DNA of 64,000 nucleotides from Flectonema sp. DT1601. Its lineage: Eukaryota > Euglenozoa > Diplonemea > Diplonemida > Diplonemidae. Below are positions 18,994 to 29,078 of this stretch, piece by piece. Position 1 is the stretch's first letter. Every line of letters begins with the position of its first letter. The DNA is taken from the NCBI GenBank assembly GCA_964019425.1, contig OZ025841.1, positions 62,001-126,000 of the forward strand, given 5' to 3'. The notes beneath the pieces were generated by a model that did not search any database, had not been told where the DNA came from, and was given only the letters and a program-made list of their open reading frames with translations. Made by a program: the position numbers and the translations under genes.

Positions 18994-21900
18994 TTATGAA
19001 TTGCTACCGATAGTCGACGAGATCTCGTCAATGTTGTCTATGGTGAATCTTTTTGATCCATTCAAGTCGATTGTACTCATAGTGATGCTGGTTCGAAGAC
19101 TTCTCATGCTTGTTAAGTTACTAATAGCTCTTTCTAATTTAGTATTTGCTTTACTTTGTCGATACGACTCATAGACTCCAGCAATCCCTCCAGGTGATGA
19201 TTCTACTAAACAAGTTCGAAGTCCTTCGATCGTCAGACCAGTTGAATTCAAGTCTCGCAGTAGATCTTCATATTGAGATTCTGTTATGACATCGTTTGTT
19301 GTGTGTCGGAGTAGTAAATTTAATTCTTTGTAACTTAAGATTCCATCGCAGTCATTATCAGCAAATATAAACAACTGCATTAGCATCTCTTCTTCATCAT
19401 CAATTTCGGTATCGACTGTTGATTGAGTTTCAGAATGAGAAATAACATCAGAAGCTTCATCACGAATAGGATCTGTCGGATCATGTGTACTCGTAGTCAT
19501 ATCAAATGGAACATCTGGTACTGTGCTGTAAGTCTCATTAATATTATGCTGATCAACAGGTAGCGTTGCTGCTAAACTTGAACGGCTTTCATCACTCGGT
19601 GGTTCGGTCTTTTCATTCTTTTGAGGTGGTGTCTTATCACCGTTTGTAGACGATTTGTTAGATTCAACTGATGAAGTGTTCTCACCCTCAGAATTAAGTT
19701 GTAACGTCTGACTGACAAATAAATTATCTACCGAGTTCACAGTTTGTAGAATTCTACGTTCCTGGTCCTCCGATGAGAAGGGCTCTTGTTGTTGTTCTGT
19801 ACTCTCAGATTCTTGTCTGACTTCTTCTAAAATCTGATCTGGGGAAACTACTCTGAAAGACACTCGAAGTGAAGAGGATCGGCTTTCTCCAGCTGGTTGC
19901 CCTTCATTTTGAAGAGAACTTCCACGAGATGCTGATGGAGAAGTCTTTCGTGAACCGTATGCCTCGTCAATCTCTTCTTCTTGTTGAGGTCTGCTTTCTG
20001 ATGTTCTACGAGAGCTCGCAAGTGAAGAGGCAGCTGTTGGAGAGTCAGATTTTAAAGAACTTCTTCCAATTGAAGAATAATAAGAATCTGATGGAGATCT
20101 ACTCGTCCTTTCAGCTGACTGCACTTCTAAATGAGAAACAGAAGCGTCAATCAGCTCCTCCTCCACTCGAATTCCGAGATCAGAACTTCTTCGAGACGAC
20201 GGCATGCTGTGAGAATCTGAAACATGTGATGAAGTCCTCCGCGAAGAAAAGGCGCTTCCTGTGATCGAGTTGCTGGAAGTACTTTTGTGAACGGCAGCTG
20301 CTTCGATACGAGCAAGTCGACTCTCTTGTTCGTGAAGAGGAAGATCACTAAGCTGCCCACTAGATTGCTGTGATACTAAAGCATCACCAGATCCTTCTGT
20401 CTTACGACCAGTGTCAGAAGACGCTGCTGAAGAACTTTTCGGTGAGGGTTCCGATACCACAACGTCTTCTTCAGGATGAGGATTGAGATAATCGTTGAAT
20501 TGATCGAATGAAGGAGCAACTGAACTTCTACGAGAGGATACGGAGGGAGCATCAACGTGAAAAGCCGGAATGGCACTCGTTGACTGTTGAGCAGAGATAT
20601 TAGATCGACTCGAAGATGTGGCTGATAATTGAGATGAGCGACGGTTTGTCAGGAGCTGCACTGAAGGAGGTACAGCCTCTGATGTTGTAGAACAGGCGTC
20701 ACTCTTGTCATCGATAAACGGACGTGGTACAACCGGAGGGGCACCCATCAGATCTTTCAATTTCACTGTCTCTGATGTAGCAACTTGTGCTGCAGTATTA
20801 GATGAGGATGATTCAGTAGCTGTACGACTGCTGTCACTAATGCTGATTGCTGTGGTGGTGTTGTTTTCATTAAATGTCTCTGGTGGTGAAGTAATCGGAG
20901 GAGGTTGCGGCTGCTTATGTTCTACCGAATGCGAGACAACTGTTTGCTTTACTACTGGTCGCCGAGTGTGTTTCTGCTGCGGGTAACCCGATGCAACCAA
21001 CTGTCCATCCTTCCTCAAGTACGGGTTTGGTTCTCTGGCGACAGTTTTTTTAATTGGAGGAGGCATCCATCTTTTTGTATCGACAGGTACTTTTGTAACC
21101 TCAGCTGTTGGCTTTCTCTTCGCACTTGGAACACCCCAGCCTTTCGCTGGTGGCTCCCACCTGGAAGTCGTTTTAAAGGAACCATGCGGAGGGGACACGA
21201 GTTTCGCAGCCGCAGCGTGGCTGGAAGCTTTTTTCTCAACTTTCGGGTTTTCTAATGTGCCCATCCATTTATCCTGACGAGGGGTCTCCTTTGGATCTGC
21301 GGAGTGCTGTTGAAGTTCTTTCCTCAAAAGACGACGATATCTCGGAGAAGCCAACGACATGGCCTGTGCTGGTAATGAAAGTCCCTTTTTACTGTCAGAT
21401 TCTCGATTGCGATCTGCTAGAACTGCAGCGACGTAGACCGGATCAGCTGATAAACCAGTTTTAAAAGAAGAAGCGTCCTCATCAGTACAAAGAGAAATGA
21501 CGTATCCATCCATAAGATTTGTAACAATTCGAGTTCTATTGACGTGAATCAAAGCAGATTCTGGAAAGTCAAACCCGACAACGATCCTCGGACGAACCCT
21601 AACAGAGTTATAAATAATTTCAAGATAAGGATCGGTCGTTACTAGAATCCTGAACGTGTTGTTATTAAAACAACGAATAGCTTTTGAACAAAGTTGTTCT
21701 GGTAGCCCGTGGTGTACAACCCCAGTTTGTCCCCTTCCTACTTTACTCACTTGAAGGTTTCTCGATACAAGTTCAGACTTTCTTTTTGAGTTGCAAATTA
21801 TAATAATTTTGTTTGCTTTGTGACCGTCGGGTTCGATGTACTCAGCAGTCGATTCCGTGAACTCTAATTTGTACGTCTCATTAATAGAGACGTGGAGTTG

Positions 21901-23274
21901 TTGTGCCTTTCGATCACTAGAAGCGATTCCGAGGGGGATATTCCGCGACGGGTTTGACTTCAGATTTACAATCTGAAGATCTCCTGACAGCTGATGTGCA
22001 GCTTCCTGCAATTGAGGTTGAGGTGCGTCTGAACACATTACTATTTTAATTTGATTTGCAGGGAAATATTGCTCCACATCAAGTAATGACTGAGCGTCTA
22101 TTTGTGTGGCGTTCTTCTCAGACCAATGAACTCCGAAGTATCGCAAGTGTGAAATGCTGAACTGATTCCTCGCAATCAAATCAGAAAGTAGTTTTGGAGA
22201 TCCGACTACAACAAGACTGACTGGCATCCCTATTGAGCCATTCCTTCTTAACTTGTCAACATTCGTGGAAAGTTTTCCGTCTTCTAAATTAACGACAATG
22301 TGTTCCCACATATCTTCCGAGAGGTTTTGTTGAACTGATCTTCGAAGAACGTCTCTCAACAATCGAGTGATTCCCTTACCGACAGCTACACTGTTGGTTG
22401 ATATTAATATCTGAACTGCTTGTAGACTGCAGTCAAGATTCGCTAATGAAGTACTCACAAGAGCAATCGCTCTACCTGACCTCCGCCCACTACAACTCAA
22501 CACTTTCTTATTTTCTGCCAAAGCAGTGAAGCATTCTCTTTGTAGTGCATTCGCTTCAACGAACCCATGCATCTCAAGAGATTGCGCCAACCATATCGGA
22601 ACTGAACCAATTGCTGCAAACGGCATACTTCCATCAGCTGTTTCTCCCTGCGAATTTAATTCCTCTGACGAGTCAGGTTGTCTACCGAGTGGGTTTCCAA
22701 TTGAAGTCATTTGAGCATTCGATAAAAGAGTTTCAGCATTGAAATCACTTTGAAGTGAGTTGTTGTGAATCTGATGACCAAGTTCATTTAGTATCTGCAT
22801 CTCAGAGAGTGATATTCCTTCTGCATGAGGGGTATCTGTTGGGGCAGAAGGTGGTGAGAAGAATCCTCTTATCAATTCATCTCCTCGGTCGTCACCAGAA
22901 AATGAATCTGAAGAGTAGGCGAAGTCACTTCCATGAGGTCTGGTTTCATCCGTCTCTTCATCATCTCCGTAAGGATTGAATGGAGTCATAATGGGACCAA
23001 CTGTTATGGGTAGTGATGGTGATGTTATGGGTAGTGATGGTGATGTTATCGGTGTTTGATTCTTCTGAAATCGTCTCATTAAATTCCCAACTCGAACTGG
23101 AGACATGTTAGGGTCTCGATGATAATCTCTCAAAGGAGCTCTCTGAGTCTTTTGAAACTCAAATTCCGTTCCCTTCAACGAAACGGGTCTCTGAGGGGAT
23201 TGTAACCTCCCTTTTGAAGACGCTGTCATCGACTCTGAGTAGTCGAGTCGAGTAGGTCTCTGTGGTGATTGCAT
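18994..23274 (-). CDS. pseudo-DEAD-box helicase fused to Ser-rich region and EF hand (1426 aa)
   Basis: One exon. Residues about 225-620 follow the DEAD-box fold in order: an aromatic/Gln start (MHGFVEANALQRECFTAL), the Walker A place at about 258-270 (LSCSGRRSGRAIA, no GKT), the motif II place at about 380-387 (FGVHWSEK, no DEAD), the SAT place CSD, then a helicase-C half with VVHHGL and ILVTTDPYLEII and the motif VI place NRTRIVTNL (no HRxGRxxR). All ATP-binding and hydrolysis motifs are lost, so it should be inactive. About 650 residues of Ser/Pro/Gln-rich low complexity follow, with SRRxS repeats. A canonical EF hand (DNDCDGILSYKE) lies near residue 1,310. It is perhaps a translation or RNP regulator under calcium control, by inference only. 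An AATCAG acceptor ends 3 nt before the ATG. Confidence 0.85.
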   Translation of the reverse strand: MQSPQRPTRLDYSESMTASSKGRLQSPQRPVSLKGTEFEFQKTQRAPLRDYHRDPNMSPVRVGNLMRRFQKNQTPITSPSLPITSPSLPITVGPIMTPFNPYGDDEETDETRPHGSDFAYSSDSFSGDDRGDELIRGFFSPPSAPTDTPHAEGISLSEMQILNELGHQIHNNSLQSDFNAETLLSNAQMTSIGNPLGRQPDSSEELNSQGETADGSMPFAAIGSVPIWLAQSLEMHGFVEANALQRECFTALAENKKVLSCSGRRSGRAIALVSTSLANLDCSLQAVQILISTNSVAVGKGITRLLRDVLRRSVQQNLSEDMWEHIVVNLEDGKLSTNVDKLRRNGSIGMPVSLVVVGSPKLLSDLIARNQFSISHLRYFGVHWSEKNATQIDAQSLLDVEQYFPANQIKIVMCSDAPQPQLQEAAHQLSGDLQIVNLKSNPSRNIPLGIASSDRKAQQLHVSINETYKLEFTESTAEYIEPDGHKANKIIIICNSKRKSELVSRNLQVSKVGRGQTGVVHHGLPEQLCSKAIRCFNNNTFRILVTTDPYLEIIYNSVRVRPRIVVGFDFPESALIHVNRTRIVTNLMDGYVISLCTDEDASSFKTGLSADPVYVAAVLADRNRESDSKKGLSLPAQAMSLASPRYRRLLRKELQQHSADPKETPRQDKWMGTLENPKVEKKASSHAAAAKLVSPPHGSFKTTSRWEPPAKGWGVPSAKRKPTAEVTKVPVDTKRWMPPPIKKTVAREPNPYLRKDGQLVASGYPQQKHTRRPVVKQTVVSHSVEHKQPQPPPITSPPETFNENNTTTAISISDSSRTATESSSSNTAAQVATSETVKLKDLMGAPPVVPRPFIDDKSDACSTTSEAVPPSVQLLTNRRSSQLSATSSSRSNISAQQSTSAIPAFHVDAPSVSSRRSSVAPSFDQFNDYLNPHPEEDVVVSEPSPKSSSAASSDTGRKTEGSGDALVSQQSSGQLSDLPLHEQESRLARIEAAAVHKSTSSNSITGSAFSSRRTSSHVSDSHSMPSSRRSSDLGIRVEEELIDASVSHLEVQSAERTSRSPSDSYYSSIGRSSLKSDSPTAASSLASSRRTSESRPQQEEEIDEAYGSRKTSPSASRGSSLQNEGQPAGESRSSSLRVSFRVVSPDQILEEVRQESESTEQQQEPFSSEDQERRILQTVNSVDNLFVSQTLQLNSEGENTSSVESNKSSTNGDKTPPQKNEKTEPPSDESRSSLAATLPVDQHNINETYSTVPDVPFDMTTSTHDPTDPIRDEASDVISHSETQSTVDTEIDDEEEMLMQLFIFADNDCDGILSYKELNLLLRHTTNDVITESQYEDLLRDLNSTGLTIEGLRTCLVESSPGGIAGVYESYRQSKANTKLERAISNLTSMRSLRTSITMSTIDLNGSKRFTIDNIDEISSTIGSNS

Positions 23275-23522
23275 GTTCTGATTATGAACGTCGTTCTTAG
23301 CGACCTACTCGAGTGACATCTTATTGTGAGTCTCTAAGAAGGTAATTATTATTAATAAAGAGAAACATAACTACTGCTACATGTTAATTCATTAACCTGA
23401 TTGTTGGAAAATTATAATTACTTTTTTGTTGGAATCAACGATTACGTTTCGTACAGCTGACAGCAGTCTTGTGATACAGAAATATCATTGCATAAGATGA
23501 ATGACTTGATTTGTTTTTGTCA

Positions 23523-25631
23523 TTATAATTTCGAAGCACTGAGGGCTTCAAACATATCAGAAGGTAAGTCTTTATGTGTCGTAAACAAAGACCAAAGTTG
23601 TTTTCCGTGTGAATCTCTACCTTGAAGACGAAGTGCTTCAACTGCTTCTCGGACTGGTTCTTCGGCAAAGGACCAACCCTCGTCATTTGCTTCAGATATG
23701 AGAGATGATAGAGTTTTTAACACCAATGATTTCTGTTGTCTTAGCATCTGAGAGACTAACAGTTTTGAAGGTATCTGTGAGTCGAGTTCTGTTAAATCTT
23801 TTGGAGTTGCTTGAAATACTTTTGTTGGGCTGATCTTGACCTGTTCTCTAGCTTTAATAAGAGCTCTCGTGAGTCCCTTCCTCTTCTTAACAGCATTCGT
23901 TAAGTCGTTTAACTCAGCAACTTTATCTAATTTTCTGAGAGAATCGCTTATAATACAGATAATGTCAGTCCCCTTATCACCCTTCACGATTACATCAAAA
24001 TCATGTTTCAGAACATCCTCCCAAAGATCAGCAAAATACGCCTTCGCATCTCTATTCAATTTCTGAATAAATAACAAAGACATAAACAGTAGTTGATTCT
24101 TAACCCCTCCAGTGTTACTCTGTTCTCTAAATATTGTTGTGATCTCATCGTAGCTGTTTGTTCTTGCTAATGATTTCATTAACGGGTACTGAACATGATA
24201 AGAATCACCTACGAAGTATTTTAATAAACTTTTTGCTACTGATTGGCAGTAGTGAGGATCACCGAACTGTGAATGGATGATCAATTCTTCCATTAAAAAT
24301 GTTTTTTCTGTTGGGTTTTTGACTTCGATTAGTTTTTCAGGAGGCAATTTTGGTAACTTTTTGATAATGGGAATTATGACATCTGCTTTAATTAAACTTT
24401 GGCTGGTTCGTAACATCGTGAGAACTATTTTCCTACTGAGTAAAACCATATTACCACCCAGTTCTTTGTACTTTCTCATTGGTCGAGTGGTTGGAGTGCC
24501 ATCTCTCAAGCAGAGACCAACAATAACAGCCCATCCAGATGTTACTGTAACTCCTCTCTGTTGATAATTTTCTAAGAAAGCAGTTGCCGTGTCAGGTTTA
24601 TATGCATAAATTACAGCTGTTGCTCTCCCCACTTGATTTTCATTTATCTTAACTCCTTGAACTTCAAAGAAAGCTATTATATTCATTACAGTAGTAATTA
24701 GGTCTTTATCAACCATGTCGCTAGGCACAGCTTTCGCCATCGCTAAGAAAGACGTCAAGTGGCTAGAAACCAAGGGAATTTTTTTCTTTCCCGCAAAGTG
24801 TAAAAGACCGACAGCGCTTCTGAGGATAATAGCAAGTTCAGATGGTGGGAATTGGTTACGTCCCCTTGATGCTGCTTTTTTTATTACTCTGTGATGAGCA
24901 GTCAGCATGGCTTTCGTTACTTCTGGATCAAGTAAACGAACCCAAGACACTCTTCGTGTCTTTTGACTTACTATTCGTTCAAAAGCTAATTTAATTCCAT
25001 CGATTGTTGGAACCTCAAAAAACAACTGCATCAGTAAGTTTGGAGTCTTCATCATCCTTGGAGGAGGAGGTAATATAACATTATCGAAAACTCTTACAGT
25101 CAGCGATATCAACATACGAAGACGTCCGACACCCTGCTCATGATTGCGAGAAGATTCAATCCAAGACCTGCATCTGTTCAGAAGAGTGTGAAGGTGTTGA
25201 TCTTTAACCTTTTTCCCTGATTGTATTATGTTAGAAATAGTATATTCGTAGAACTCTCCCTTGTCGGCAGATACTTTACCTCCGTTATAGATTCCGGCTA
25301 CGGCAACAGACTTGTCGCTTGTTGAGAGGTATTTTGATTTCGCAGCTCCCTTCTGAAATTGTCTTTCTGGTTTAATACAGCTGCTGAGTGGTAATTTAAA
25401 TTTCATCTCTGGAATTGTTGACAGAATCGACATCTTCTCATGACGGAAGAGTTTTCCACGAAGATCAGACGCACTTTCTGAAATTTCCCCGACCATTTCC
25501 TTCACTCTATTCAACGCTGTCTTGGATGGTGAGTCGACAGGGTCATTTCTTGAAATAAAGGCTTTCACTAATGGAATGCTTTCACCCATCAGCATCACGA
25601 GTCTACCTTCATTGTAACGTAATGCATGCAT
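23523..25631 (-). CDS. large alpha-helical protein of unknown function (702 aa)
   Basis: Single exon, 702 residues, starting MHALRYNEGRLVM. After a 170-residue N-terminal part, the rest reads as repeated helical pairs of about 35-40 residues, without catalytic motifs. It resembles organellar RNA-binding helical-repeat proteins (PPR/RAP-like) in general look but lacks a PPR consensus I could align. It is similar in style to the 2431-4038 protein. An acceptor TTATTTATTCTATTCAG lies 17 nt before the ATG. Confidence 0.78.
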   Translation of the reverse strand: MHALRYNEGRLVMLMGESIPLVKAFISRNDPVDSPSKTALNRVKEMVGEISESASDLRGKLFRHEKMSILSTIPEMKFKLPLSSCIKPERQFQKGAAKSKYLSTSDKSVAVAGIYNGGKVSADKGEFYEYTISNIIQSGKKVKDQHLHTLLNRCRSWIESSRNHEQGVGRLRMLISLTVRVFDNVILPPPPRMMKTPNLLMQLFFEVPTIDGIKLAFERIVSQKTRRVSWVRLLDPEVTKAMLTAHHRVIKKAASRGRNQFPPSELAIILRSAVGLLHFAGKKKIPLVSSHLTSFLAMAKAVPSDMVDKDLITTVMNIIAFFEVQGVKINENQVGRATAVIYAYKPDTATAFLENYQQRGVTVTSGWAVIVGLCLRDGTPTTRPMRKYKELGGNMVLLSRKIVLTMLRTSQSLIKADVIIPIIKKLPKLPPEKLIEVKNPTEKTFLMEELIIHSQFGDPHYCQSVAKSLLKYFVGDSYHVQYPLMKSLARTNSYDEITTIFREQSNTGGVKNQLLFMSLLFIQKLNRDAKAYFADLWEDVLKHDFDVIVKGDKGTDIICIISDSLRKLDKVAELNDLTNAVKKRKGLTRALIKAREQVKISPTKVFQATPKDLTELDSQIPSKLLVSQMLRQQKSLVLKTLSSLISEANDEGWSFAEEPVREAVEALRLQGRDSHGKQLWSLFTTHKDLPSDMFEALSASKL

Positions 25632-26470
25632 CTTTTATCTCTCGGTTCCTGAATAGAATAAATAACAATCAAGTTATAAAATCACCACCACCGTGTTAGA
25701 TATAACTTAACTAGCAATAATACCATTAGGCTGTTTTAAAAATTAAAGAACAGCTTTTTTTTCTGCGATTGGAGAATGGCAACTGCCTTAAATAAATAAA
25801 TAAAGAAACAATGACGTCTAACTAAACGATGGCAGAAGAAGTACTTCTTCCGAGCGAAGCACGCAGGTTGGGAATTGGTTAGATGACAGCTCTATCGACA
25901 GAACTGTAAAATACTAAACTGATGACGTGTACAGAAGTAGCTGGAAATCTAGATCTAAAATAATTAAAGAAAGAACAAGAATAGCGACACGATGCGTTGC
26001 TACTTTAAAAACAAACAGGACGCAACAAATATCAGAAACACAAGTTAGGTACAACATCAGAGATAAAGGTTTCGGCAGTATTCACCGAATTTCTTTGACA
26101 TCTCACCAGAACGAATTGGGGAAAGAGATTATGTTCATTTTCTTTTCTTCGGGAAAAAAAAAAAAAAAAAAAAGGAATTCATCTATATTTGATCGACAAC
26201 CCTCATCATGATCGTTTTAAGACAACGCGTCTCTTGAATAGTTTGAGATTTGGAATGGAAAAAAAACAACAATAAAAGAACTATTTTGAGTGCTGCGTTG
26301 AGCTGAACAACTAATTGACTTGATACTTATTAAGATCTTCGGAGGAAAAAATATATAAAAGAATGAAAAAAATAAACGTACCTACCTGTGTATCACAAAG
26401 GTTTAGATCCTCTGGAGGAAGACGCGGATTTTATGAGCATCTGGGAAATAGTCCCAAACGGGAAAAAAAA

Positions 26471-26503
<33 letters not shown>

Positions 26504-26505
26504 CA
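25632..26505. other. intergenic region, about 870 bp
   Basis: No supported gene. Ends at a C-T29 tract (26475-26503) that directly abuts the calpain-like stop codons. Confidence 0.55.
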
Positions 26506-28356
26506 TCAAAAAGAAACAGATTCGACACTTTCACACTTTAGCTCATCGACAAAGGACTCTCGATGCTGAACATCAGATCGAAGCAACGAATAGAAATTAG
26601 GAGCCATTCTTATTTGAACAGAACCCTTCAGTGTCTGAGTACAGTGAACTGTCACTACTGATGGTCTCGTGTTTATCGATGGTGAGGTACTAACTTGTTG
26701 TACTGCAAGATATCGAATGTTTGGTTTAATTGAGTTTAGAATTATTAAACTTGATGATGGTTGCTGAACCGCAACAGGTGACCAAACTCCTGACTCGCTA
26801 TCAACGAGAAGTGATATTTTACCAAGAGAACGAGTGTGGATTATAACACTGCTTGTTGCATCAGCTACTTCACTGAATTGGAGAATCAATCCGCTGTTGG
26901 TTGGAATTTTTATTCGAATTTCTCGCATCGATGAAACTAAAAATCCGACAGTTCCACCGTCAAAAGCAAACAACATTTCCGACCAGGGAATCCAAAAGCA
27001 ACCCGAGTTGATTTCCGGTTCCTGTTGTTTTAAGAAATTCTGTAGACCAACATCAGACGAACAGTCTGTTGAGACAGGTCTTTTACAAGATACTCCCCAC
27101 GGATCTCGTAGTAACACAATCTTTAATGATCCACGACTAACTGCTCTCAGAACACAATAAGAGTGACCAGGTATTAATCCATTGTGTGACAAATATTGTT
27201 CAACTTTCTTATTTTGTTTCATCGCAGATCCGCGATTTACGAATCTCGGATCGACACCTCTCGTCCCAACTGTTACGACGTGTCCCTGTTTGAGATAACC
27301 ACAGAGGGTGTCAAACAATTGAGGTGTTAAAGAATAAAAGTTCCAATAAGGGAATCCAGTCAGATCTCCAAAAGCTCGACTCGGACACCCTCCTGTGAGA
27401 GCTGAGTAGTTGTGTTTCATTTTAGCGAAAGCTTTTTCGATGAGAGGGACCCAAAGCTCATTTGGACGAGATCGGTTCCACGCAAACACAGGACGGTAAC
27501 CGTGAACTGGGAAATACTCATCTGTCAATACGCTACCCCACCAGCCGTCTTTACAGAAGCTAAGTCGATGAGCTCCTACTTCTCGTTCTTGTGATGTTTG
27601 AGTTGAGAACACTCTTTGGATTAAATGCTTCTCAGACAGAACAGACAAGACTGCGAGAATCCAACAATCACCAAGAGATCCTTGATCGATATCTGTTGCT
27701 CTTGGAAGTTGTTCTTCTGAACAAAACACAACTGCTGGTAACTTATACATCCCTCTCAAGTACTCACGAGGTGGTGCCCATGATGGAACAACTTTCCGAA
27801 CAGGATACTGCCCAAGTGATACATTAGTTGGGGGAAATGTCGGATCAATAAAAAAAGTTTTATTTTTGATCGCGTGCTTCAAGGCTGCCTCAGCAGTACT
27901 TCCGACGGGAATATCTGAAAGAAGTTTATAAATTAATGTTTGTCTCTTTTCTGACAGCTCATGAAGGAATTGAGCAGGTAATTTATGCAGCGACCACGAC
28001 AGACCTATTCCTGTTGGAGAAGTTAAAAGAGGATCCTCAGAAGAAATGATATCTTGTGACTGACCAGGGTGTAATAAAACTCTTTTATGAGGAGAACTCT
28101 TAATATGAGCTGCGAATAACATCTGTGGATTGCCATTCCAGAATCCAATGTCTCCTCCTTTTCCTGTTCCCTTTACAACACGAGTTCCGTTACCTTGTGA
28201 GTCAAGAAGCTCCACAGCTAATCCATCACCCTTTTCTTTCCAATAATCAGTTAGCCATTCCCAATCTATCTTACTCCTTACAGGATTGTTCTGTTCGTAC
28301 CGACGTCGTCGGGGAGTTGTTTCTTCGTCGTGTTCTTGACCGATGCAGTTTCCCAT
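26506..28356 (-). CDS. calpain-like cysteine peptidase with N-acylation motif (616 aa)
   Basis: ATG 28356 gives MGNCIGQ, a textbook N-myristoylation plus palmitoylation start, which decides against the longer upstream frame. The CysPc domain spans about 195-440. Catalytic Cys231 (QGSLGDCWILA) and His398 (IPGHSYCVL) are present, but the usual Asn in LRNPWG is Asp418 (LLRDPWG), so activity is doubtful though not excluded. The C-terminal 150 residues look like a beta-rich C2-like calpain domain. Acylated, partly degenerate calpain-like proteins are well known in kinetoplastids as cortical cytoskeleton proteins. A CCCCATCCCCTCACAG acceptor lies 41 nt upstream. The stop is TGATGA followed at once by 28-29 A on the coding strand. 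Confidence 0.9.
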   Translation of the reverse strand: MGNCIGQEHDEETTPRRRRYEQNNPVRSKIDWEWLTDYWKEKGDGLAVELLDSQGNGTRVVKGTGKGGDIGFWNGNPQMLFAAHIKSSPHKRVLLHPGQSQDIISSEDPLLTSPTGIGLSWSLHKLPAQFLHELSEKRQTLIYKLLSDIPVGSTAEAALKHAIKNKTFFIDPTFPPTNVSLGQYPVRKVVPSWAPPREYLRGMYKLPAVVFCSEEQLPRATDIDQGSLGDCWILAVLSVLSEKHLIQRVFSTQTSQEREVGAHRLSFCKDGWWGSVLTDEYFPVHGYRPVFAWNRSRPNELWVPLIEKAFAKMKHNYSALTGGCPSRAFGDLTGFPYWNFYSLTPQLFDTLCGYLKQGHVVTVGTRGVDPRFVNRGSAMKQNKKVEQYLSHNGLIPGHSYCVLRAVSRGSLKIVLLRDPWGVSCKRPVSTDCSSDVGLQNFLKQQEPEINSGCFWIPWSEMLFAFDGGTVGFLVSSMREIRIKIPTNSGLILQFSEVADATSSVIIHTRSLGKISLLVDSESGVWSPVAVQQPSSSLIILNSIKPNIRYLAVQQVSTSPSINTRPSVVTVHCTQTLKGSVQIRMAPNFYSLLRSDVQHRESFVDELKCESVESVSF

Positions 28357-29078
28357 TAAAGTCACCTCCACAGCTATCAACTTCGCATTACCAACTACTG
28401 TGAGGGGATGGGGCTGTCACTAGACGATAATAATTAAAATACAAAATACAGCAAATGAACAACAACAATGAAATACTTTAATGTTCCTGATTGGTTATGT
28501 TTCCACCTGATTGGAAAAGAAGGATTCACAACCTGCTTTCGATATGCTACACCACATTAATTGATTGCAACTCCTTTGTTGCCGTCACATTTTCTAAACA
28601 ACAGCTATCATAATCCTTAAAGTAAAATAGAACAAGAATAGTCTCACAGGATGGCAAGGTGTGTAGACAAACTCTGCAGTGACGGTTCTGAATTCCAGAA
28701 GTGGAGAAACAACTCTCAAAGCAAGTAAGGGATAGCGAATTGCGTGACAGAAATAGACCCCCCTGCTGGGGACCAAAATAGGTGTTTTTTTTTTTTTTTT
28801 TTTTTTTTTTTTCCCTGATTGCTTGCAATCACAAACTGTACAAAGAGACCTGCCAATCAAAAATTGTTCAAAAGAGTTTGTTGCAACCCCCCTCCCTTCC
28901 GCGAGTATCAAAAAAAAACAGATTAATTTCAGAAAGTAAGAAGCTAATGCTCCAAAACTAACTTTTGCTGAAAATCTTATTGTAAACACGCAGAGATCCT
29001 CGAGCAGCACATGACTGTCGTTGACTGACATCGTTGAGGTAATCATATTAACTGACGAGTAACGACGTCATATCAATT
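28357..29078. other. intergenic region, about 720 bp
   Basis: Contains T28 at 28785-28812. A 150-codon minus frame (28594-29046) crosses that tract and looks like chance. No gene called. Confidence 0.5.

Noticed and set aside
20705-21464. Plus-strand frames opposite the pseudo-DEAD gene
   Set aside because: Shadows of the Ser-rich coding region. No independent support.
25927-26211. 94-codon plus-strand frame
   Set aside because: Ends in a poly-Lys translation of an A tract, wrong strand for the gene series, no recognisable domain.
28594-29046. 150-codon minus-strand frame
   Set aside because: Low complexity across a T28 tract, no domain, and its main hydrophobic parts are translated homopolymer.
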